From Bacteroidota bacterium (GTDB lineage Bacteria > Bacteroidota > Bacteroidia > M30B66), in the NCBI GenBank assembly GCA_020438185.1, contig JAGQVC010000074.1:1-7305 (forward strand): a stretch of DNA of 7,305 nucleotides, given 5' to 3'. The notes beneath the pieces are model-generated. The model worked only from the letters and a program-made list of their open reading frames with translations, did not search any database and had not been told where the DNA came from. Positions 1 to 5,185 of this stretch are shown piece after piece; positions within the stretch are counted from its first letter, which is position 1; each line of letters starts with the position of its first letter. Made by a program: the position numbers and the translations under genes.

Positions 1-365
1 AAGTGCGCGAAGCTGACCTGCTGATTCACGTGGTGGACATTTCGCATCCCGCATTTGAAGATCACATAGCTGCGGTTAATGATACTCTTTTTGATATAGG
101 TTCGCTGGACAAGCCGGTGATCATGGTGTTCAACAAGACGGATGCATTTTCATTTGAAGAAAGGGATGAATTTGACCTGGCACCAATCGAAAAAAAGCAT
201 TTCAGCCTGGATGACTGGAAAAAAACATGGATAAGCCGGCACAGTTCACCAGCCGTGTTTATTTCCGCCGCAAGGCGAGATAATATTGAGCAATTACGGG
301 AAATTCTGGTTGAAGAGGTTAGCAAAATTCACATGAAACGCTACCCCAATTATTTGCCGCAGTAA
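1..365 (+). CDS. hflX: GTPase HflX, C-terminal fragment (5' end outside window)
   Basis: HflX is a ribosome-associated GTPase that splits stalled or hibernating 70S ribosomes in the cytoplasm. Only about the last 120 residues are present. The reading frame is open from base 3 and the first codon is a GTG read as valine inside the protein, not a start. The fragment opens with VREADLLIHVVD, which matches the HflX G-domain just after the switch II region. The G4 motif NKTD is at fragment residues 44-47 and the G5-like SAA at 88-90. The P-loop, G2, G3 and the N-terminal HflX domain must lie upstream. The C-terminus (KRYPNYLPQ) ends cleanly at TAA 363-365. The gene converges on pepP with 3 bases between stop codons and no terminator is visible in the gap. 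The HflX assignment is firm from motif order and the VREADLL segment; related GTPases such as Era or Obg do not have this combination. Confidence 0.9.
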   Translation, partial: VREADLLIHVVDISHPAFEDHIAAVNDTLFDIGSLDKPVIMVFNKTDAFSFEERDEFDLAPIEKKHFSLDDWKKTWISRHSSPAVFISAARRDNIEQLREILVEEVSKIHMKRYPNYLPQ

Positions 366-368
366 GGT

Positions 369-1670
369 TTAAACTTTAACCTGTTTGTTCATCAATTCCT
401 CAATTTCTTCCGCTTCCAGCGGGATGTTTTCCATGAGGTCGATATTACCCGATTCGGTGAGAACAACATCGTTTTCGAGTCTGATTCCAATTCCTTCCTC
501 AGGAATGTAAATGCCTGGTTCGCAAGTAAATGCCATTCCTGCTTCCATGCGGGCATAGCGGAATCCAACATCGTGAACGTCGATGCCGATGTAGTGCGAA
601 GTTCCGTGCATGAAGTACTTTTTGTACTGCGGACTCTCCGGATTCTGTGCTTTTACTTCAGCAGCATCCAGCAATCCCAGTTTAATCAGCTCCTCTTCCA
701 TAGCCTGACCAACTTCACGGTTGTAATCATCGAACAAAGTTCCCGGGCGCAACATGGATTTAGCATATTTCATTACACGAAGCACTGCGTTGTAAACGTC
801 GAGCTGGCGCGGAGTAAAGCGTCCGTTAACCGGTATTGTCCGGGTTAGGTCAGACATGTAATTGGCGTATTCAGATCCGAAATCCATCAGGATAAGGTCG
901 CCATCCTTGCAAACCGCGTTGTTATCAACGTAATGTAATACGCAGGCAGCCGGTCCCGAAGCGATAATCGGATTATAGGCGTGACCCGTTGCCCGGTTTC
1001 TCAGGAATTCGTGCGTTATTTCTGCTTCAATTTCGTATTCGTAAACTCCGGGTTTTACAAAACCAAGAACTCTTCGGAATGCCTTTTCGGTAATACTGCA
1101 GGCATGCCTCATAGCTTCTACTTCGATTGGAGATTTAATGGATCGAAGGCTGTGCATGATTGGTGCAGACCTTTCAACCTTGTGAAGTGGGTATTTTGCA
1201 ATGGTATCGGCTGCAAAGCGTTGTTCCAGATAAGGTACTTTTAAAACAGCCCGGTCGTGATCGTTCTGGTTCAGGTAAATGGTTTCCGCATAAGTCATAA
1301 GCACATGAAACAACGCTTCGAAATTTTCCGTCCACTGAATATTTTCAATTCCGGACGCAGCGCGACCTTCTTCCTTGGTGTATTTATGACCTTCCCAAAC
1401 AGCGATGTGCTCGTTTGTTTTGCGCAGGAACAATACTTCGCGCTGCCGCGGATTAGGACAATCGGGGTAGAGCAGTAAGATGGTTTGTTCCTGATCTATG
1501 CCAGTGAGGTAATAAAGGTCAGGATTCTGTCTCCAGGTATATAAGGCGTCTGCACTTCGCGGCATTTCATCATTTGAAACGAAAACGGCTATGCTGTTCG
1601 GCTTCATCCTGGCAGTGAAGCGTTTTCTGTTTTCAATGAAAAGTTTCGAATCTAGAGCATCGTATTTCAT
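369..1670 (-). CDS. pepP: Xaa-Pro aminopeptidase (aminopeptidase P, peptidase family M24B)
   Basis: Cytosolic dimetal (usually Mn) peptidase that removes an N-terminal residue preceding proline. At 433 residues it has the usual length for bacterial aminopeptidase P. The AMP_N domain covers about residues 1-150 (includes TWRQNPDLYYLTG, 45-57) and the pita-bread M24 domain about 180-425. All five expected metal ligands are visible: D263 (MDFGSEY), D274 (YMSDLTRT), H355 (HGTSHYIGIDVHD), E384 (CEPGIY) and E399 (RLENDVV). The substrate-site histidines H246, H359 and H366 are also in place, so it should be active. The ATG at 1668-1670 gives a complete AMP_N domain; there is no Shine-Dalgarno, only an A-rich leader. 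Its upstream neighbour on the same strand is methylmalonyl-CoA epimerase, 89 bases away across a weak terminator. I found no good TAnnTTTG box directly before it, so it may depend partly on read-through. Confidence 0.95.
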   Translation of the reverse strand: MKYDALDSKLFIENRKRFTARMKPNSIAVFVSNDEMPRSADALYTWRQNPDLYYLTGIDQEQTILLLYPDCPNPRQREVLFLRKTNEHIAVWEGHKYTKEEGRAASGIENIQWTENFEALFHVLMTYAETIYLNQNDHDRAVLKVPYLEQRFAADTIAKYPLHKVERSAPIMHSLRSIKSPIEVEAMRHACSITEKAFRRVLGFVKPGVYEYEIEAEITHEFLRNRATGHAYNPIIASGPAACVLHYVDNNAVCKDGDLILMDFGSEYANYMSDLTRTIPVNGRFTPRQLDVYNAVLRVMKYAKSMLRPGTLFDDYNREVGQAMEEELIKLGLLDAAEVKAQNPESPQYKKYFMHGTSHYIGIDVHDVGFRYARMEAGMAFTCEPGIYIPEEGIGIRLENDVVLTESGNIDLMENIPLEAEEIEELMNKQVKV

Positions 1671-1688
1671 GGGTACTTATATTTTTTT

Positions 1689-1701
1689 CCGCCGAAGGCG
1701 G
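1689..1701. repeat. GC-rich mini-hairpin in the pepP leader
   Basis: Perfect 5-bp stem with a 3-base loop: CCGCC-GAA-GGCGG on the + strand, which is CCGCC-TTC-GGCGG on the pepP sense strand. It lies 19 bases before the pepP ATG and is followed on the sense strand by a run of seven A, so it is not a terminator for a - strand transcript. It shares the core GCCTTCGGC with a second intergenic hairpin at 5133-5143. It may be a short dispersed palindrome or a 5'-UTR structure. The hairpin is seen directly; its role is unknown. Confidence 0.5.
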
Positions 1702-1711
1702 GAATTTATTT

Positions 1712-1740
1712 AAAAAAAATGGTGTGGCTAAAGTACCACA
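1712..1740 (-). terminator. Weak intrinsic terminator after methylmalonyl-CoA epimerase
   Basis: On the - strand a short stem TGTGG/CCACA with an 8-base loop (1723-1740) is followed, after three bases, by a run of eight T (positions 1719 down to 1712). It starts 20 bases after the epimerase stop codon, where a terminator would be expected. The stem is only 5 bp and the T run is not directly adjacent, so termination is probably partial and some transcription may continue into pepP. Confidence 0.4.
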
Positions 1741-1759
1741 AAAGAGTTATGCCGGAAAG

Positions 1760-2164
1760 TCACAGAGGGGCATCCTGACAAAGTTCAACGAGCAATCCGC
1801 CTGTTGAGCGGGGATGCAGAAAGCAAATAAGTTTATTGTCGGCGCCGGGTTTGGGTTCATCGTTTAGCAATTCGAAACCCGCATCCCGCAAGCGATTCAT
1901 TTCGGAACGGATATCAGAAACGGCAAATGCTACATGATGAAAACCGGGACCTTTTTTAGCCAGAAATTTACTAATGGGCGACTGTTCGTTTGTTGCCTTT
2001 AACAATTCGACCTTGCTCTCTCCAATGTTGAAGAAAAGAGTTGAAACGCCTTCTGATTCAACGTCTTCCTGTTTATAAGGAGCATTTCCCAGCAACAATT
2101 CGAACAACCTGGATGAAGTTTCCAGATTTTCGACAGCAATTCCCAGATGTTCAATTTTATTCAT
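1760..2164 (-). CDS. mce: Methylmalonyl-CoA epimerase (VOC superfamily)
   Basis: Interconverts (R)- and (S)-methylmalonyl-CoA, linking propionyl-CoA and succinyl-CoA metabolism with methylmalonyl-CoA mutase or decarboxylase in the cytoplasm. At 134 residues it is the normal size for this family: two paired beta-alpha-beta-beta-beta VOC modules. The first begins at IEHLGIAVENLETSSRLF (residues 4-21) and the second at GFHHVAFAVSDI (75-86). Expected metal ligands are H6, E53 (KVELL), H77 (HHVAF) and E127 (LLVELC). E53 sits where some characterised epimerases have glutamine. The ending HPRSTGGLLVELCQ is typical of the family and separates it from glyoxalase I and dioxygenases. The ATG at 2162-2164 lies only 4 bases after a TACATTTG promoter box, which supports this start and predicts an essentially leaderless mRNA. 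It is divergent from the MBL nuclease gene; no mutase or decarboxylase subunit lies in the window. Confidence 0.9.
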   Translation of the reverse strand: MNKIEHLGIAVENLETSSRLFELLLGNAPYKQEDVESEGVSTLFFNIGESKVELLKATNEQSPISKFLAKKGPGFHHVAFAVSDIRSEMNRLRDAGFELLNDEPKPGADNKLICFLHPRSTGGLLVELCQDAPL

Positions 2165-2168
2165 GCTT

Positions 2169-2176
2169 CAAATGTA
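2169..2176 (-). promoter_or_regulatory. -7 promoter box of the epimerase gene
   Basis: The - strand reads TACATTTG, an exact match to the Bacteroidetes -7 consensus TAnnTTTG. Only 4 bases separate it from the ATG. The nearest TTTG upstream (2194 down to 2191) gives a spacer of 14, shorter than the usual 17-20, so the -33 element is uncertain. The same octamer occurs before slyD. Confidence 0.55.
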
Positions 2177-2215
2177 GGATATTGCACAACCAAAGTAACC
2201 GCAATTGAATTGAGA

Positions 2216-3238
2216 ATGAGCGCCGGGCACCAAAATGATTTGCTGCAGTTCCGACCAGAAGGAATCTTTTGTCCGCCGGCAGGCGTGTACCTTGATCCGC
2301 ACCGTAAAGTTGACCGGGCCTTGATTAGTCACGCCCACAGTGATCATGCCCGGGTTGGTTGCAACAGCTACCTGTGCAGTGTTGATTGTGAAGCTCCGCT
2401 TAGGTTGCGACTTGGACCCAGAGCACATATTGAAACGATTCCCTTCGGCAAGTCATTGAGAATAAACGGAGTAGATTTCAGTTTTTTTCCGGCCGGCCAT
2501 GTAATCGGGTCGGCACAAATAAGAGTTGAATACAAGGGAGAAATTTGGGTTTATTCGGGTGATTATAAGATTGAGGATGATGGAATTAGCGGTGCATTTG
2601 AACCGGTTAGGTGCCATACTTTTATAACTGAAACAACATTTGCTTTACCGGTTTACGAGTGGAAACCGCAGCATGAAATTTTTCGTGAGATCAACTCATG
2701 GTGGAAAACCAATGCAAGTGAGGGTGTTTACAGCGTATTAACAGGTTATTCGCTTGGTAAAGCCCAGCGTATGATTAAAAATCTGGACGCCGGAATCGGA
2801 AAAATTTATACGCATCCTTCCATTACCCAAATGAATGAAGTGTTTGAGAAAGCAGGTGTGAAGTTGCCCGAGTACACGGGATTGGCGGTTGGTAAGAACA
2901 AGACTGTGCCGGATCCGGGATCATTAATTTTACTTCCGCCTGCGGCTGATGCTTCGCAATGGCTTGGAGGTTCGTTGCCTGTTGAATCGGCATTTGCGTC
3001 AGGCTGGATGAGTATCAGGGGAAGCAGGAGGCGATCATCGACAGCCCGCGGATTTGCCCTTTCTGATCACGCAGACTGGCCCGGGTTGAATGAAGCCGTT
3101 AAACTAAGTGGTGCCAGCCGGGTGATTGCCACACATGGCTACAAGCAGGTTTTTGCTCGCTGGCTGCAGGAACAGGGCATCGAGGCGGAAGCCTCAAAAA
3201 CTGACTATTTCTCAACGAATGAGACAAGCGATCAATAA
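2216..3238 (+). CDS. MBL-fold/beta-CASP nuclease, ligase-associated DNA exonuclease type
   Basis: A 340-residue metallo-beta-lactamase-fold nuclease related to mRNA 3'-end processing factors. It best matches the ligase-associated DNA-damage-response exonucleases that normally accompany an ATP-dependent DNA ligase and an Lhr-like helicase. Counting from the ATG at 2216: opening segment GVYLDPHRKVDRALISHAHSDHARVG with the zinc motif H39-x-H41-x-D43-H44, then H95 (AGHVIGSAQ), D116 (SGDYK), the beta-CASP acidic motif around E139 (ETTF), GYSLGKAQR at 177-185, H285 (SDHADW) and H307 (THGYK). All metal-binding positions are present. The frame is open back to an ATG at 2147, but that start would overlap the divergent epimerase gene, and the extra 23 residues do not resemble the family. 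No Shine-Dalgarno or TAnnTTTG box was found in the 51-base divergent gap. No ligase, helicase or phosphoesterase partner is adjacent. The family call is firm; DNA rather than RNA as substrate is inferred. Confidence 0.87.
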   Translation: MSAGHQNDLLQFRPEGIFCPPAGVYLDPHRKVDRALISHAHSDHARVGCNSYLCSVDCEAPLRLRLGPRAHIETIPFGKSLRINGVDFSFFPAGHVIGSAQIRVEYKGEIWVYSGDYKIEDDGISGAFEPVRCHTFITETTFALPVYEWKPQHEIFREINSWWKTNASEGVYSVLTGYSLGKAQRMIKNLDAGIGKIYTHPSITQMNEVFEKAGVKLPEYTGLAVGKNKTVPDPGSLILLPPAADASQWLGGSLPVESAFASGWMSIRGSRRRSSTARGFALSDHADWPGLNEAVKLSGASRVIATHGYKQVFARWLQEQGIEAEASKTDYFSTNETSDQ

Positions 3239-3268
3239 TTTAATCATCTAAAAGACAGTTGATTAAAT
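3238..3268. repeat. Inverted repeat between the nuclease stop codon and marR
   Basis: Perfect 9-bp inverted repeat ATTTAATCA (3238-3246) and TGATTAAAT (3260-3268) around a 13-base spacer. The right arm is itself part of the 11-bp palindrome TGATTAAATCA (3260-3270). It is AT-rich with no T run after it, so it is a poor intrinsic terminator. It lies 17-50 bases upstream of the marR -33 box and could be an accessory operator or a weak 3'-end structure of the nuclease mRNA. Confidence 0.45.
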
Positions 3269-3284
3269 CATACTTATGAAATTA

Positions 3285-3311
3285 ATGTTTGTACATATAA
3301 TGTGTTTACAT
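3285..3311. promoter_or_regulatory. Candidate MarR operator: tandem ATGT-N4-ACAT dyads
   Basis: Two 12-base dyads, ATGTTTGTACAT (3285-3296) and ATGTGTTTACAT (3300-3311), match at 10 of 12 positions, and each has perfect ATGT/ACAT arms. Their starts are 15 bases apart. Together they cover the whole core promoter from the -33 TTTG through the spacer to the first base of the -7 box, so a bound dimer would block RNA polymerase. This is the geometry of an autorepressor site. Binding by the adjacent MarR protein is inferred from position and symmetry. Confidence 0.5.
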
Positions 3312-3318
3312 AAATTTG
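3288..3318 (+). promoter_or_regulatory. Promoter of marR-yceI (Bacteroidetes type)
   Basis: TTTG (3288-3291), a 19-base spacer, then TAAATTTG (3311-3318): a complete match to the Bacteroidetes housekeeping consensus TTTG-N19-TAnnTTTG. The ATG of marR begins 8 bases after the last base of the -7 box, so the transcript start should fall at or within a few bases of the start codon. The promoter is overlapped by the tandem dyads at 3285-3311. Confidence 0.75.
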
Positions 3319-3325
3319 CATCGTA

Positions 3326-3784
3326 ATGGGAATTGAACGCGACATTAAGCAGAACCGTTTTAAATCCGAGCATCAGAAAGCAGGGATTAATCTGATGTTC
3401 ACTGTTCGTGAGTTGGAGCACCGGCATTTTCAACTTTTGAAAAAATTCGGAATCACGCCACCTCAGTTTAACATTTTAAGGATTTTAAGAGGTCAGCATC
3501 CCAAGGCAACGACAGTTAACGATTTGATTGACAGAATGATTGACAAAGCGTCGAATGCTTCGCGCATTGTTGAGAAACTAAGAATCAAGGGATTGGTTGA
3601 GCGCCATACTTGCGAAAATGATCGTCGAGCAGTTGATGTTTGCATAACCGAAAAAGGGCTGGAATTGCTCAACCGGGTTGATGAGGTTGAACATGAGTTC
3701 TATTTTGGTTTGAAACATCTCACTTCGGAAGAGGCCAGGCAGTTAAATGAGTTGCTGGACAAAGGAAGAGGTTCCCGGGAATGA
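3326..3784 (+). CDS. MarR-family winged-helix transcriptional regulator
   Basis: A 152-residue dimeric DNA-binding repressor, normal size for MarR proteins. The N-terminal helix (about 10-40) begins the dimer interface. The winged helix-turn-helix spans about 45-115: FGITPPQFNILRIL (41-54), recognition-helix region MIDKASNASRIVEKLRIKGLV (71-91) and the wing, with the family hallmark NDRRAVDVCITEKGLELL (98-115). C-terminal helices about 118-148 complete the dimer interface. Two cysteines (C96 and C106) flank the wing; a redox role is possible but unproven. The ATG at 3326 follows the promoter so closely that no upstream start is possible. The gene lies 33 bases before yceI with no promoter between, so both are probably one transcript. 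MarR-YceI pairing recurs in Bacteroidetes, which suggests control of the lipoprotein. The inducing ligand cannot be told from sequence. Confidence 0.92.
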   Translation: MGIERDIKQNRFKSEHQKAGINLMFTVRELEHRHFQLLKKFGITPPQFNILRILRGQHPKATTVNDLIDRMIDKASNASRIVEKLRIKGLVERHTCENDRRAVDVCITEKGLELLNRVDEVEHEFYFGLKHLTSEEARQLNELLDKGRGSRE

Positions 3785-3817
3785 ATGCAGGAAAATTAAC
3801 CCGAATTAAATAAACAC

Positions 3818-4471
3818 ATGAAAAAAACAATTTTTGGAACGGCCCTTTTGGCTGTAATTTTTCTGGCCAGCTGTGCCGGAGGTGAGACTAAAACAGAAGA
3901 AAGCGGAGAAGTGGCTGCGGCCGGAACCGAGGCGAAGACATTCGCAATTGATAATTCAGCTTCAAAAGTAGCCTGGTTGGCTAAAAAGGTTACCGGCGAG
4001 CACAACGGAACAGTTGCAATTAAGAGTGGCGACTTAAAGGTTGAAAATGGTAATGTATCAGCAGGCAAATTTGTGCTTGATATGAGTACGATCACCGTTC
4101 TGGATCTTGAAGATCCTGAATACAATGCAAAATTGACCGGTCACCTTAAATCTCCTGATTTCTTTGCAGTTGAAACATCACCGGAATCGGTTTTTGAAAT
4201 CGTTTCTGTGGAGGCAATTCCGGGCGCTGCTGCAGGACAACCAAATTACAATGTTAAAGGTAACCTTACAATAAAGGGAATTTCCAAGGCTATTACATTT
4301 CCGGCAACTATTAATGTTGAGGAAAATGCAGTGAGTGCACAGGCAGAATTCGCTGTTGACCGCACCGCCTGGGATATTCAGTATGGATCAGGTAAATTCT
4401 TTCAGGATTTGGGCGACAAAATGATTTATGACGATTTCACGATTAACTTTAGCATTGTTGCTAAAGCCTGA
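3818..4471 (+). CDS. YceI-family lipoprotein
   Basis: A 217-residue exported protein with a YceI lipocalin-like beta-barrel, a fold that binds isoprenoid-type amphiphiles in characterised members. It has a lipoprotein signal peptide: MKK, a hydrophobic stretch, then the lipobox LASC with the acylated cysteine at residue 19. A short Glu/Ala-rich linker follows (about 20-40). The YceI domain fills about 41-217. Its hallmarks are the FAIDNSASKVAWLAKKVTG start (42-60), LTGHLKSPDFF (106-116), the GNLTIKGISKAITFP strand pair (148-162) and FAVDRTAWDIQYGSG (178-192). The acidic residues after C19 could act as a surface-export signal, but three neutral residues come first, so periplasmic or surface location is open. 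It is downstream of marR (33-base gap, no separate promoter seen) and ends 21 bases before a strong terminator. The family is certain; the ligand is unknown. Confidence 0.93.
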   Translation: MKKTIFGTALLAVIFLASCAGGETKTEESGEVAAAGTEAKTFAIDNSASKVAWLAKKVTGEHNGTVAIKSGDLKVENGNVSAGKFVLDMSTITVLDLEDPEYNAKLTGHLKSPDFFAVETSPESVFEIVSVEAIPGAAAGQPNYNVKGNLTIKGISKAITFPATINVEENAVSAQAEFAVDRTAWDIQYGSGKFFQDLGDKMIYDDFTINFSIVAKA

Positions 4472-4492
4472 TTAGTTTGGATTGGTTCAAAT

Positions 4493-4527
4493 AAAAAGCC
4501 CGTCGGAATTTCCGACGGGCTTTTTTT
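4493..4527. terminator. Strong bidirectional intrinsic terminator between yceI and slyD
   Basis: An 11-bp perfect stem, GCCCGTCGGAA (4498-4508) against TTCCGACGGGC (4510-4520), is extended by five A on the left pairing with T on the right. In practice the two AT pairs nearest the tip open into the loop. Seven T follow on the + strand (4521-4527) and five on the - strand (4497 down to 4493). It therefore terminates yceI from the left and slyD from the right. Confidence 0.93.
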
Positions 4528-4550
4528 GTCTTGATATCTGACAAGTAATT

Positions 4551-5066
4551 TTAATGGTGGTGACCACCCGGTCCGTGAACGTGACCATGAGCCAGTTCTT
4601 CTTCGGAAGCTTCGCGAATTTCGTTAACGCTGCCGCTAAAGTGCAGGTTTTTGCCCGCAAGCGGGTGATTGAAATCCATTGTAATAAACTCGTCGCCAAC
4701 TTCAAGCACGAGGCCTTGCATCTGGTTTCCGCGATCATCAACCATAGGAAGGAAATTACCCGGTTTAACCATTTCTGTATCCAGTTCTTCACCTTCGGCT
4801 ACGAAAGCTGCCATTGGAATTCTTACAACATTTTCGGGTGTGCTGATTCCGTAACCGTTTTCAGGGTTAATCGTGAATTCAAAAGTGTCACCGGACTGAA
4901 GACCACGCAGGTGGCCTTCGAATTCTTCAAGCAGATTTCCTGCTCCAAAAAGGAATACAAACGGACGGTCTGCAGACGTTTCTTCCACCAATTCCTGAGC
5001 AGAATCACTATCGCTTACCATAAGCCGGTAATTCACAGAAACCACCGTGTTGTTGTCAATTTTCAT
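4551..5066 (-). CDS. slyD: FKBP-type peptidyl-prolyl cis-trans isomerase, SlyD type
   Basis: Cytosolic prolyl isomerase and chaperone; SlyD proteins also bind Ni/Zn through a histidine-rich tail. The protein has 171 residues. The FKBP domain is split: strands at about 1-72 (VVSVNYRLMV, then FLFGAGNLLEEFEGHLRGL at 38-56 and GDTFEFTINPENGYG at 59-73) and closing strands at about 127-150 (TMDFNHPLAGKNLHFSGSV, a SlyD signature). The insert-in-flap chaperone domain lies between (about 74-125). The tail carries six histidines in the last 12 residues (H160, H162, H164, H169, H170, H171). That is shorter than the E. coli tail, and it has no cysteines. The start at 5066 fits a TACATTTG box that leaves a leader of roughly 15-20 bases. 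The gene is convergent with yceI across a shared terminator and divergent from the aminotransferase. Confidence 0.94.
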   Translation of the reverse strand: MKIDNNTVVSVNYRLMVSDSDSAQELVEETSADRPFVFLFGAGNLLEEFEGHLRGLQSGDTFEFTINPENGYGISTPENVVRIPMAAFVAEGEELDTEMVKPGNFLPMVDDRGNQMQGLVLEVGDEFITMDFNHPLAGKNLHFSGSVNEIREASEEELAHGHVHGPGGHHH

Positions 5067-5087
5067 AGTTCAAAATTAATTTGAGTG

Positions 5088-5095
5088 CAAATGTA
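5088..5095 (-). promoter_or_regulatory. -7 promoter box of slyD
   Basis: The - strand reads TACATTTG, identical to the box before the epimerase and an exact match to TAnnTTTG. It lies 21 bases before the slyD ATG. No TTTG is seen at the proper -33 distance; the closest TTG (5111 down to 5109) gives a 13-base spacer. Confidence 0.6.
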
Positions 5096-5132
5096 GCATT
5101 TTGTGTGGCAAGCAGGTGCCGGTTTACTATTC

Positions 5133-5143
5133 TGCCTTCGGCA
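5133..5143. repeat. Mini-hairpin TGCC-TTC-GGCA in the slyD/aminotransferase gap
   Basis: Perfect 4-bp stem with a TTC loop. It shares the core GCCTTCGGC with the hairpin at 1689-1701 and overlaps the likely -33 region of the aminotransferase promoter. This may be coincidence or a member of a short palindromic family; no function can be assigned. Confidence 0.35.
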
Positions 5144-5166
5144 TGAAATGCAATTCTCTATTTTTG
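5137..5166 (+). promoter_or_regulatory. Promoter of the aminotransferase/omega-amidase operon
   Basis: The -7 box TATTTTTG (5159-5166) matches TAnnTTTG. An imperfect -33 element TTCG (5137-5140, one change from TTTG) lies 18 bases upstream. Transcription should start near 5170-5173, leaving a leader of about 15 bases before the ATG at 5186. Confidence 0.55.
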
Positions 5167-5185
5167 TGTACTCACCTGCCTTAAG

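Noticed and set aside
2147..2215. N-terminal extension of the MBL nuclease starting at ATG 2147
   Set aside because: It would overlap the divergent epimerase gene and run across its promoter. The added residues do not look like the family, and the ATG at 2216 gives the expected N-terminus.
2168..2428. Antisense open frame over the MBL nuclease start
   Set aside because: It overlaps the HxHxDH coding segment in antisense and would extend through the epimerase promoter; a shadow frame.
2441..2452. Further CTTCGG(C) occurrences inside genes (for example near 2445 and 4793) as extra copies of the palindrome
   Set aside because: They lack the flanking complementary bases and encode conserved residues, so they are coding coincidences.
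4487..4792. Open frame on the - strand overlapping the slyD end and the terminator
   Set aside because: It runs through the yceI/slyD terminator hairpin and is out of frame with a clear slyD; it has no recognisable protein features.
4554..5084. Long + strand open frame opposite slyD
   Set aside because: It is an antisense shadow of slyD: it has no family features, and slyD has all FKBP motifs plus its own promoter and terminator.
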